A stretch of DNA of 64,000 nucleotides from an uncultured Prevotella sp. GTDB lineage: Bacteria > Bacteroidota > Bacteroidia > Bacteroidales > Bacteroidaceae. Both the position numbers and the translations under genes were made by a program. The DNA is taken from contig ONBC01000016.1 of the NCBI GenBank assembly GCA_900315955.1, positions 13,669-77,668 of the forward strand. The letters run 5' to 3'. Below, piece after piece: positions 24,489-33,700 of this stretch; position 1 is the stretch's first letter, and every line of letters begins with the position of its first letter. The notes under the pieces are model-generated. The model was not told where the DNA came from. It was given only the letters and a program-made list of their open reading frames with translations, and made no database searches.

Positions 24489-27400
24489 TTACTGAACCAA
24501 GCCGGATGTTCTGCCGGGGTGAGAGGGTGTGGCTAAGAAGCTGAGGATGCGCCCCATCATCTCATCACGCTTAGGCTGACTCTTAATAGCCTCAAAAGGG
24601 AAAGCAAGGACGCAGGTGCGCCAGTGGTCAGTGGCATTGCCGCCAAACACGACACCGGCCGACATGCCGTTCTCAGGATAGCGGAAAGCTGTATAGGCAC
24701 AGTCATCAGCCGGATCAATGGCATCGGGCGACTCAACGACATAGGATACGCTGTTGGGCTTATTGTAATAGTTGAATGAAGTAGTGTCGGCTGCCAATGG
24801 CGAGACGACATAAGCGACCTGTCCCCACGTGCAGGCACGATCCTCACGCCACTGGTATTTCAAGACATCCTTTGCAAACTTCTTATCAGCTGCATCAGCC
24901 TTGACCAACGGATTCTGCCAAAGGTCGGTGCCTACGTAACTGCCGCTCACCATCACGGCTCCGCCCGCCTTGCAATAGGCACGCAATAGATGCTGCATAG
25001 GTTTGTCGAAGGTCTTGAAGGTTAACGGATGGAGGCCTGGCCGACCGAACTTTGACTGCTTCTCCTTACCCAAGATAAGGTCGATGGCACTATATTGAGA
25101 CGTAAGTCTTTGACCATCGTAGGTGGTATCGGCCAATGCCGGATCACTGCATGCGGCAGCTCGGCTCATAGAGACAAAGCTGAAGCCGGCCTTCATGATG
25201 CTACGGCCATGAAGAGCGGGATAATCGAAGGTGTTGCCCGCTATTGTGATGCGCTCGTAGGTGCCGTAACTGTCGCCGAAGCCAGCCGCATCGTCATGCG
25301 TCCAAGGAATGCCACGGCGGAACTCCTTCATGGGTCCGACATAAGAGATAAGCTTCTTATAGGGTACACCGTTGTCGTATTCGGCCAGGAACCCGGCTAA
25401 GTTGTCATCGCTGCTTCTGAAGTCGTCCGGCGCACTGATGCGGTCAAAGCCGTTGATGACTAACACGGGTTTTGTAGTGGCATGGCTGTTGAGACCTACC
25501 GAGAGAATTTCGGAAGGAAAACTCTCTCCGCCGTCGTTGAGGGCAGTCACTTTGAAACTGACCACCTCATCGGGAGGTACGGTTGTGGTAAAAGCACATT
25601 TCCTTACTACGGTGCCATTGTCGAAGTCGCCGTCGCCTATACGCTTGTACACTACAAAACGCTGGGCATCGGCCGTAGGCTCAAGCGAATCGCGCTCAGC
25701 CTGCCACGTCAGCACCACCTGCTGTTTCTTGTTGAATGTGGCAGCGAAATGCGACACCGGAAGCGGCTGCACGACGTAAGGATAACCATATTCGTATGAA
25801 AGGAAGCGCAGAATGCCTTTATACACAGCCCGTCCCACCATGAAACCGAAGCGCGGGTCGAGACCATAACGCATGTCGGCAAAGTTCTCATGCGACATGA
25901 GCTCGAGCAGCATAGCGGGAACGCGAGGCACCCACGCCTCAAAGTAACGTTGGTTCCACATGCCGCGTCGTGTCCATTTCGGGTCAGCCTGACGGCGCAG
26001 GTCATTAGCGATCTGTGTCTGCACAAGGTCACAAAGATCTCGATTGAGCTCACGCAAGGTGCCGTCGGCGAACTTTCCTCCGTATTGTGAAGTCTGGTAG
26101 ATGCCGAGGTTGCCGATGATAGAATCCCCCCGCACGGTGCCGGCATCGCTGTGAAAAGCAAAAGACAAGTCAATGGGTATGTTGAGACCCTTTACGTCGG
26201 GACAGGCCTTGGTGCCGCCGGCAAGGTAGTTCACCCACATGCCGCGGTCGCGGTAGTCGTCGGTATAGTCGTTGGCACCATGCGTCGGCGAGTAGATGCT
26301 GTCGGGTATTCCTGCCCACTGCATGTAGTAGCGAGCACCCTCGAGATAGCGCGGATAACCGCTCGTCATCGGCACGAAGTCGAGTCGCGGCTGGTACTCA
26401 TTACGGTCGGTGACAGCGCCATCGCGGTGCCCCTTGCAATATTGCTTGATGTGATCGCCGTCACCCATTCGAGCGATGTTGCCCATGCCTCCACCGAAGC
26501 GCACGGCATCAGCGGTTACGACACGACCGCTCTCTTTAGACACATTGCTCAGCGTTACGCCACCTTGCTTACCTTTGGCAAAGGCGAACGTGCCGAGATA
26601 AATCCATGTGCCGCCGCCCATCGTCTGATTGACTACGAAGTTGGTCTTGCCACCTTTATGAAGGACCGTGTAGTGCGCATCGTCGGTGCTGCCGGGCAGC
26701 GTCTTATAGCTTACATATACAGCATATTCGCCATCCTCGGGAATATCGGGGGTCCAAGTGATGGTACTGCATTCATTGACTTTTTTGACGGTCGCAACCA
26801 TGCGGTAAGTGCCGTCTGTAAAAGGGTTCTGGAAGTCGGTATATTGTTTCTGACGATAAGCGAAGCCTGTGCCATTGCCTTTCTGCCATGCATTGAGGCC
26901 GTTGTGCTCAGTATAAGGTGAAACAGCCAAGGCACCATCGTTATCAACCACTACCTCGTTGGGATTAGTGTCGCGCTCGCGCGGCATCATCACATAGGCT
27001 CCGGCGTTCTCAAGCATCGGAACGAGATAGGGCAGCACAAAGCTTTGGGTGTATTTGTCCTCCACGCTCTCAAAGAGACGGGCGCGCTGCCACTCCCACC
27101 GGTTCAGGCCTTGCTCAAAATACTTGCCGTGGCTCTGCCAGAGTGCGATGTGCCGGTTCTGCAGTCCGTTTTTCACGGTGTAGGGGCGATCGGTGTTGCG
27201 TACGATAGACGTAACGGTAAAGTTACGCTTGCCTATGCCCTCTGCCGGAAGGTTGCGGAAAGCTGAGAATCTCACCACGTCACCGTACTTGGGGCGGTAG
27301 CACTCGGGAATAAGACTTTCGAGCCTGTAGCCATTGACAAAGACGGCAAGCGCCTTGTCCTTCAAGCTCGAAGGCAATCCATCAGCTATAGCCTTGTTGA

Positions 27401-27650
27401 TGGCGGCTACATTATCGGGGCGCATTGGTACGTTCTGCAACGCATCATTAAGGAAAATCTTAACACTGTCGGACGTGATAGCAGTAGAATCAACTGCTAT
27501 CTTTCCTATATTAATACCTTGGGCAAAACGTTGCAAGGCATTTGTATCAAGGTTTAGGGCTGTTGCGCTGTCCACAGTTTGGGCACTTGCCGTAAACAGG
27601 CTCATAGCGCTCATACAACAGGCCGAAATTAGCATAGTGCTTAGGTGCAT
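24489..27650 (-). CDS. Large exported N-acetylmuramoyl-L-alanine amidase (amidase_3) with golvesin-like insert
   Basis: The 1053-aa protein has a signal peptide (about 1-24). Amidase_3 pieces are a first zinc His in LWQSHGKYFE (about 190), a Glu ligand in RLFESVEDKYTQ, the second His in LSFAFHSDAGT (about 495) and the catalytic Glu in LLELMSHENF. A golvesin/xanthan-lyase-type beta domain (about 265-395) is inserted between the first and second metal ligands. A fibronectin-like segment follows at about 640-725. The C-terminal third is of unknown fold. It would cut the MurNAc-L-Ala bond outside the cytoplasm and heads the salvage operon. Its N-terminal region is duplicated in the fragment at 28442-28825. 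Confidence 0.85.
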   Translation of the reverse strand: MHLSTMLISACCMSAMSLFTASAQTVDSATALNLDTNALQRFAQGINIGKIAVDSTAITSDSVKIFLNDALQNVPMRPDNVAAINKAIADGLPSSLKDKALAVFVNGYRLESLIPECYRPKYGDVVRFSAFRNLPAEGIGKRNFTVTSIVRNTDRPYTVKNGLQNRHIALWQSHGKYFEQGLNRWEWQRARLFESVEDKYTQSFVLPYLVPMLENAGAYVMMPRERDTNPNEVVVDNDGALAVSPYTEHNGLNAWQKGNGTGFAYRQKQYTDFQNPFTDGTYRMVATVKKVNECSTITWTPDIPEDGEYAVYVSYKTLPGSTDDAHYTVLHKGGKTNFVVNQTMGGGTWIYLGTFAFAKGKQGGVTLSNVSKESGRVVTADAVRFGGGMGNIARMGDGDHIKQYCKGHRDGAVTDRNEYQPRLDFVPMTSGYPRYLEGARYYMQWAGIPDSIYSPTHGANDYTDDYRDRGMWVNYLAGGTKACPDVKGLNIPIDLSFAFHSDAGTVRGDSIIGNLGIYQTSQYGGKFADGTLRELNRDLCDLVQTQIANDLRRQADPKWTRRGMWNQRYFEAWVPRVPAMLLELMSHENFADMRYGLDPRFGFMVGRAVYKGILRFLSYEYGYPYVVQPLPVSHFAATFNKKQQVVLTWQAERDSLEPTADAQRFVVYKRIGDGDFDNGTVVRKCAFTTTVPPDEVVSFKVTALNDGGESFPSEILSVGLNSHATTKPVLVINGFDRISAPDDFRSSDDNLAGFLAEYDNGVPYKKLISYVGPMKEFRRGIPWTHDDAAGFGDSYGTYERITIAGNTFDYPALHGRSIMKAGFSFVSMSRAAACSDPALADTTYDGQRLTSQYSAIDLILGKEKQSKFGRPGLHPLTFKTFDKPMQHLLRAYCKAGGAVMVSGSYVGTDLWQNPLVKADAADKKFAKDVLKYQWREDRACTWGQVAYVVSPLAADTTSFNYYNKPNSVSYVVESPDAIDPADDCAYTAFRYPENGMSAGVVFGGNATDHWRTCVLAFPFEAIKSQPKRDEMMGRILSFLATPSHPGRTSGLVQ

Positions 27651-27684
27651 CTTCGTTTAATAATTTCGTTACATTTCAATATTA

Positions 27685-27692
27685 CAAAGTTA
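27685..27692 (-). promoter_or_regulatory. Promoter -7 box for the cell-wall salvage operon
   Basis: The minus strand reads TAACTTTG, 34 nt upstream of the amidase ATG. It is the only clear promoter noticed for the 16-kb, eleven-gene run down to 11651. Confidence 0.65.
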
Positions 27693-27767
27693 CGAAAAAA
27701 AACAGCTAATAAGTCATTGACAGCTATTATTTATAGTTTATTAAGTTTTTGGTCATTTCAAAATAAT

Positions 27768-28328
27768 TTAACTAAGTAGCCAGTCAGTAGCCAGCATTAT
27801 GCGGACGGTATGGCCTTTGGAAAGAAATTGTCCGTCAACGTCCATGTTGATGAGCAAAAGATTGTCACAGTGGAATTTTTCAGCAGCCTTGACAAGTGCG
27901 TTGATTTCCCGTTGCTTAGTCTTTTCGTTGCTGATGTCGTAAGAGACTTGTATGAGCTGCTCCACCTGACCGTCCTTTGTCACCATGAAGTCCACCTCCC
28001 ACTGCCTGTCACGATAATAGAATATATCTTTGTGCTGAGGGCGGTTACGCCGCAACAGTTCAACATATATCACATTCTCCAATCGCCACCCAAAGTTTGC
28101 GGAAGATACCACACCTTTCCTGTCGGTGACAAATGCTGGGTCAACGACATAGACTTTTTCATTAAGAATACGGTGATAATCTTTCTTACATCCATAGCAA
28201 TGATATATGATACCGTGCAAAGGAAAGCAAAAACTTCGATAAAATGCAAGATTTTTGGAGATTAACTTCGATAGAATGCAAGTTTTTTGGAGATTAACTT
28301 CGATAGAATGCAAAATTTTAACGTTCAA
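27768..28328 (-). pseudogene. C-terminal remnant of a DUF4143-type AAA ATPase gene
   Basis: The frame gives 186 aa. The last 140 or so match the C-terminal, PD-(D/E)xK-like part of DUF4143 ATPases: NEKVYVVDPAF, RLENVIYVELLRRN, IFYYRDRQWEVDF and LIQVSYDISNEKTKQREI. The N-terminal ATPase half (Walker A and B, about 250 residues) is missing. The first 33 or so codons of the frame are simply translated 32-bp repeats. It lies between a truncated amidase copy and the intact amidase. It is best read as a decayed insertion. Confidence 0.8.
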
Positions 28329-28417
28329 ACATCGATAGAATGCAAGAACAATGACGTTTAACTTCGACAGATTGCAGAATTCAGGTTTCCTAACTTTGAT
28401 AGTAGCTGGTCTTACCC
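28232..28417. repeat. 32-bp periodic array, six copies
   Basis: Copies start at 28232, 28264, 28296, 28328, 28360 and 28392, exactly 32 bp apart. The conserved 18-bp core is AACTTCGATAGAATGCAA, and the 14-bp remainder varies. Copies 1 and 2 match over nearly all 32 bp. Copies 3-5 keep the core with new fillers, and copy 6 keeps only the start. It lies directly upstream, in the transcription sense, of the DUF4143 remnant. Confidence 0.9.
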
Positions 28418-28441
28418 AGAATATGAGCAGCGGGCGGCCTC

Positions 28442-28825
28442 CTATTTCACCATGTCACCGTACTTGGGGCAGGAGCACTCGGGAAGACTTTCGAGCCTGT
28501 AGCCATTGACAAAGACGGCAAGCGCCTTGTCCTTCAAGCTTGAAGGCAATCCGTCAGCTATAGCCTTGTTGATGGCGGCTACATTATCGGGGCGCATTGG
28601 TACGTTCTGCAACGCATCATTAAGGAAAATCTTGACGCTGTCGGACGTGATGGCAGCAGAATCAACTGTTATCTTTCCTATATTAATACCTTGCGAAAAG
28701 CGTTGCAAAGCATTGACGTCAAGCCATGAAAGGGAACCAAGCGGAGTGTCTGTCCGTGCGCTTGCCGAGAGAACACACAGGGCATACGTACAGCAAATGG
28801 CAATGTTTTTCTTGCTTATATGCAT
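28442..28825 (-). pseudogene. Truncated duplicate of the amidase gene (127 aa)
   Basis: The protein starts MHISKKNIAICCTYAL (signal peptide) and then matches the intact amidase from NALQRF(S/A)QGINIGK to CPKYGDMV. It stops where the homology ends, before any catalytic residue. Over about 190 bp the DNA differs from 27344-27540 at only about ten positions. The signal peptides differ, so this is a diverged paralogue with recent gene conversion, or a partial duplication. A -7 box and a plausible start are kept, so a short exported protein may still be made. The frame also stays open upstream through a GTG at 28846, which overlaps the -7 box. Confidence 0.8.
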
Positions 28826-28845
28826 ACGTTTCACCTTTTTCAGCA

Positions 28846-28853
28846 CAAAATTA
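28846..28853 (-). promoter_or_regulatory. Promoter -7 box for the truncated amidase copy
   Basis: The minus strand reads TAATTTTG, 20 nt upstream of the ATG at 28825. Confidence 0.5.
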
Positions 28854-28855
28854 CA

Positions 28856-28893
28856 TAAAATACAGTCGGTAACGTAATACCGACTGCATTTTA
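28856..28893 (-). terminator. Terminator of the SusC-SusD unit
   Basis: 16-bp stem with one mismatch (28856-28871 with 28878-28893, core CAGTCGGTA/TACCGACTG) and a 6-nt loop, 35 nt after the SusD stop. It ends in TTTTA on the minus strand. Confidence 0.75.
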
Positions 28894-28927
28894 TAGTTTA
28901 TTAATTATTTCTCAGGACTCTGCTCCC

Positions 28928-30664
28928 TTATTTCCAAAGAGGGTTCTGATCGATGTTTTTGTTGAGATCCAGCTCGCTGCTTGGAACAGGATACAGATAG
29001 TACTTGTTCTTGTAGATGCGCTTCTTGGAGTTAGGAACGATGTACTTGTTGGCATCGAGCGTTGACTCAACGTCTTTTACGTAAGACAAGTTGGCACCCC
29101 GGTTGGTGTTGGGATACTTCTCCGTGTCAGCCTTGTCGAGCTGATGCCAACGGATCAAATCCCAATAACGGTACCAGTTATCGAGCATCAACTCACACCG
29201 GCGGCATCTGCGTATCTCCCATAGGAGGTTGCTCACTCCCATGTTGTTGGCGGGGTCAGCCTCTGGATTGAGGGTCAGACCGGGCAGTCCGGCTCGTTTC
29301 TCAAGCTGATTGACAGTATTGTCGAGATCCGTCTGGGAGATGGTTCCTAACTCTGCTTTGGCCTCAGCCTCGTTGAGCAGCACTACAGCATACCAGTAGA
29401 GCGGGGCATCCGTATAGCCCGTATTGGTGTTGTTGCGGTAATAGTCCTCCAAGGTTGTGTTGTCAAACTTACGAATGGTGTAACCCGTAGAGGAAGTCAT
29501 GTTCTGTTTGCTTGCGCTACCATCCTCCTTAACACGTCTCCATCCATGTCCTTTGAAGCAGACGATAGAGTCGATAAGAACGGAAAGTCGCTTGTCCTTG
29601 TTCTTGAGGATGTGTTCGATGGAGTAGTTTCCGTCTTTGTTGGCCACAGCTTCATCGTTTGTGTCAAGTGTGGTAGTAGCAAGCGGTTTACCGTCGAGGA
29701 AGAGGAAGGCATCAAAGGCATCCTTGGTAATGCCCGACATCTGGGTGGAACTACAAGTGTAGTCGATCAGTCCGTGCATCACCTTGTCTTTCTCATAGTT
29801 GCGATAGAAGATGATTTCGTCTTTTGCGTTGTTGTCCGACATCAGATTGGCGGAGTCGTAGATTTGTCCGTAGTTAGGACTGAGCTTATATTTTCCGCTC
29901 TTGATGAGAAACTCCGAGGCAGCCTGCGAAGCCTTCAGGTACCGCTCAGCTCTTGCTGCATCAGGAGCTTTTCCGTTGTCGGCAGCGTTGCGGTACTTGC
30001 AGAATGTACCTTCAAAGAGGCATATATCGCTCTTCATGGCCTCAGCCATCTCTTTGCTCCACTGAGTCTTGTCAGCCACGTCAGCGGGCAGATTGCTGAT
30101 GGCAAAGTCGAGATCCTGCGCTACAGAGTCCATGACGACATCACGGTCTGTACGCTTTCCCCTCACGTTTTCGTCTTTCTCGGGATCGGTGATAGGGTAG
30201 TTGATCCATTCCACGTCACCATATTCCCTGACAAGCTGATAGTAGCTCCACGCGCGGTTGAGCCGTGCAATGGCCGTGTACTTTGTCTTTTCAGCGGCAG
30301 TGAGTGTGGATGAAGCCACGTTCTGAATGACATAGTTGGCCCGACGAACCTCCGTGAATCCGTTGTTCCAGTAAGAAGATGTATTAGGAACGGTAGTGAA
30401 CTCCCAGTCGAGGAATCCTCCATTGACAAGAGAGGCCTGGTCGTCACTGATGTTCTTGAAGTAGAACCAGCCAAAGCCACCATTCTGACTGTAGCCTGCA
30501 TAATTGTCGTAGAACTTATTGCAGTAACTTTGGACCGTGCTTGCTGTGTTCCAGAACGACAGATTGTTCTGGAAGGTGTCGCGGGGATCCTTGTCGAGGA
30601 AGTCATTGCACCCTGTCAGGAACAGTGCGGCAGCAGCTATGGAAACTATAATTGACTTTTTCAT
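28928..30664 (-). CDS. SusD/RagB-type outer-membrane nutrient-binding lipoprotein
   Basis: The 578-aa protein has a lipoprotein signal (ALFLTGC, Cys about 19) followed by NDFLDKDPRDTF, the usual SusD opening. TPR-like helices follow, with RLNRAWSYYQLVREYGDVEW near residue 135. The C-terminal SusD signature includes LLNEAEAKAELG, IRRCRRCELMLDNWYRYWDLIRW and YPVPSSELDLN. It sits on the outer leaflet and hands a glycan or other substrate to the SusC pore encoded 58 nt upstream. No glycoside hydrolase gene or hybrid sensor is adjacent, so the substrate cannot be predicted. Confidence 0.95.
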   Translation of the reverse strand: MKKSIIVSIAAAALFLTGCNDFLDKDPRDTFQNNLSFWNTASTVQSYCNKFYDNYAGYSQNGGFGWFYFKNISDDQASLVNGGFLDWEFTTVPNTSSYWNNGFTEVRRANYVIQNVASSTLTAAEKTKYTAIARLNRAWSYYQLVREYGDVEWINYPITDPEKDENVRGKRTDRDVVMDSVAQDLDFAISNLPADVADKTQWSKEMAEAMKSDICLFEGTFCKYRNAADNGKAPDAARAERYLKASQAASEFLIKSGKYKLSPNYGQIYDSANLMSDNNAKDEIIFYRNYEKDKVMHGLIDYTCSSTQMSGITKDAFDAFLFLDGKPLATTTLDTNDEAVANKDGNYSIEHILKNKDKRLSVLIDSIVCFKGHGWRRVKEDGSASKQNMTSSTGYTIRKFDNTTLEDYYRNNTNTGYTDAPLYWYAVVLLNEAEAKAELGTISQTDLDNTVNQLEKRAGLPGLTLNPEADPANNMGVSNLLWEIRRCRRCELMLDNWYRYWDLIRWHQLDKADTEKYPNTNRGANLSYVKDVESTLDANKYIVPNSKKRIYKNKYYLYPVPSSELDLNKNIDQNPLWK

Positions 30665-30722
30665 AATAAGCGTGCATTAGAAATATTGTTTTATTCATCC
30701 TTTCTTGACAATCTGGTTTCTG

Positions 30723-33700
30723 TCAGAATGTAAGCTGTAGACCGAAAGACCAGGTGCGGGTGATAGGATAAGTGCGTCCCCATGTGCCGTAGCCTAATGC
30801 GCCTTGTCCGGCGTTCATCTCCGGGTCGATCGGCAGGTCTCCGCTGCCCTTGTGCAGGCAGAAGAGGTTGCTTCCACTGAAATAGACGCGCAGCTTCGAG
30901 ATATAAGCTCTCTTAGTGAGCCAGGCAGGAAGCGTGTAACCTAACGTGATGTTCTTACAGCGCAGATATGACATATCGACAATGTACTTGGTCTGCGGGT
31001 AATAGTCGTGGCAACCACCCTCAGCAGAGAGTGCCGGCACATTACCTGCGTACTCATTGCCCGGATAGAGACAGGGGAAGTCATTGCTTTCACTGATATT
31101 CACTATACCATTGTCCGGATCATAGATGTTATATTTAGTCTGGTTGTCATAGATTGCGAGGTCATATTCACGCATTTCGGGGAAAACAAACGATGACTGT
31201 GTCCACATTTTGCGCTTGCCCACACCCTGGAAGAAGATATCGAGGTCGAATCCTTTATAAGTGCCTCCGATATGGAAGCTGTATTCATAGCGCGGCATCG
31301 TGTTGCCTATGACCTTGAGGTCACCGTGGTCGTCGACAGTTCCCTTGCCTCCATCAATCTTTCCGTCTCCGTTCAGATCCTTATATTTGATGTCTCCAGG
31401 ACCATAGATAAAACTTCCGGTCTGGATTCCGGTCTGATCGGCCACACCTTTCTTATATATCCACGAACCGTCGGCATTCTTGCCGTCGAAGTCGGCTTCG
31501 GTGAAGTAACGGTCGGTCTCAAAGCCCCAGATATCGCCCCAGTTCTCACCCTGGTAAGCATAAGCGCGGTCATTGGGGTGTCCGACGAGCTTGGCATCGT
31601 TGTCCCACTTTGTGATTTTCGACTTTGAATCGCTGATATTGAAGTTGGCATAGAGCCCCAGATCCTTTGTAATCTGCTTGCGCCATGCGATGGTAAACTC
31701 CCATCCGCGCGTGCGGAGCTGTCCGGCATTGGTGTAAGGAGCGTCAGCACCTACAGCATTCGGTATGGCCTTGCCCGGAGCCAGCATATCCTTAGTGGTG
31801 CGTTGGAACCAGTCGAAGGTTGTTGTGAGCTCATCATTGAGGAAACCGAGGTCAATGCCGAGATCGAGCGTCTGGATACGCTCCCAAGTAAGAGATGGTG
31901 ACACCCATGTGGGTAGGTTGAACTGCGTAACCTTTGATCCGCCACCGTCGAGCCAGTACACTTTGTCCAATGTGACAGGGGAGATGGTAGAAAGGAACAT
32001 ATTGTCACCAATGGCTTCGTTTCCTATCTCACCGTAGGACAGGCGGAACTTACCATTGGAAACATACTGATGCAGATCTTTCCAGTAAGGTTCTTCCGTA
32101 AAGCGGTAACCGAATGATCCAGAGGGGAAGAAGGCCCACTTGTCTCCGGCCGGGAAGCGTGAACTTCCATCATATCGTCCATTGAGCTCAAGCAGGTAGA
32201 TTCCTTTGTAGTCGTAGTTGATACGTCCGAAGTAGCCAGCTGTGGCACGGTCTCCTGTGTATGAACCGATGGTAGCCTGCGACATGTCTCCGTAAGCAAG
32301 GTTGAGCTCAGGATATTCTTCACTGTAGAGCTGCGTGCGCCGTGCGCTGAACTCGTCCGAATTATAGTTTTCGCCGTTGATACCGGCCATAACGGAAAGG
32401 TTGTGGGCGTCGGCCCAGCTATGCTGATAGGTCAGATAGGCATTGGCTGTCCATCTGTTCATCTTGATGTTCTCACGGTAGGCATTTGTCGTGGAAGGCT
32501 GCACGATATAAGTAGGTGCTGTGCCGCTCCAGTTCATGCCATAGACACTGTGGTTGCTGCTCTTCGTGTTGAAGTTGTCTATCTCATAAGTATAATCAGC
32601 GTTAAGGGTAAGATCTTTGGTGATATGTGCCTGGACAAATCCGTTGAGGCTCAGCTTGTCGTGCACTTTGATCGTCCTTGTGGCCTGTTTCTGCATGGCA
32701 ACGACACGGAAGTCGTTGATGTTGCCATTTTCATCCTCCATATATCCTGACGGAATGAAGAAGGATCCCCATCTCCAGAGATACTGATAGATGTTGTTGT
32801 AGGCATTGGCACGCGACATACGCCGTCTGGAGAAGTTGACGCGGGCGCCCACGGTGAGCCAGTCAGTGACATCAGTCTTGAGGTTCAGCGTGAAGTTGTA
32901 TCTGTTTCGCTTTCCCGGTTGTATCTTCATCACATCCTGCTTGTAGTTGTAACCGAGAGAGGTGTAGAATGATGTTCTTCCGCTGTTTCCGGATAGCGAA
33001 ACGTTCTCGGTGTTGGACGGAGCGGCATTGTCGTACCAAATATCCTTGATGTCGTAGTCGGCATAGTAGTAAGGCTGACCTTTGAGGAAGTAATAGTCGC
33101 CCACATCGTTATCGTCCTTGTAGGGTCGCATCAGGCTGTATTTCTTTCTCCCGCTGTTTTGTTCTTTCCACTTTTTCGCGTAAGGCAGCATGGTGTCGAA
33201 ATACATACCGAAGAGCTCGGTCGACTCCTTGCCTGCCCGCTTGTTGGCGCGAAGGGCAGCCTCCAACTGTGAAGGCACGTCAGGATAGTCGGGCAGATAG
33301 GTGGAGTTGTCCCAACCGAAGTTTGTGTCGAATTTTACCTGTACTTTATCGCCTTTTTTAGCCTGCTTGGTAGTGATGAGTATCACGCCGAAGGCTGCTC
33401 TGCTACCATAGATAGAGGACGAAGCGGCATCCTTCAGCACGGAGATGGACGCAATGTCGTTGCCGTTGATCATAGTAAGGTCATCAACAGGCACTCCGTC
33501 AACGATGATCAACGGGTTGGAAGTGGCACTGTTGGACAGTGTACCCACACCTCTTATGCGGATCGAGGGCTGTCCGTCGATATCACCGCTGGTGTTTGTG
33601 ATGGTCAGCCCCGGTACAGCTCCCTGCAAAGCCTTGGCTACATCTTGCTCCGGGCGTGAAGCGAGGGTCTTGTCCAAGTCTATGTTGGAAACGGCGCCGG

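Noticed and set aside
27768..28328. Intact 186-aa protein-coding gene
   Set aside because: The first 33 or so codons are translated repeats and the ATPase half of the family is missing, so it is treated as a remnant.
28232..28417. Possible CRISPR array
   Set aside because: The 18-bp repeats and 14-bp intervals are too short, the first two intervals are nearly identical, and no cas gene is present.
29546..30313. Plus-strand frame (255 aa) opposite the SusD gene
   Set aside because: Shadow of SusD. No recognisable domain.
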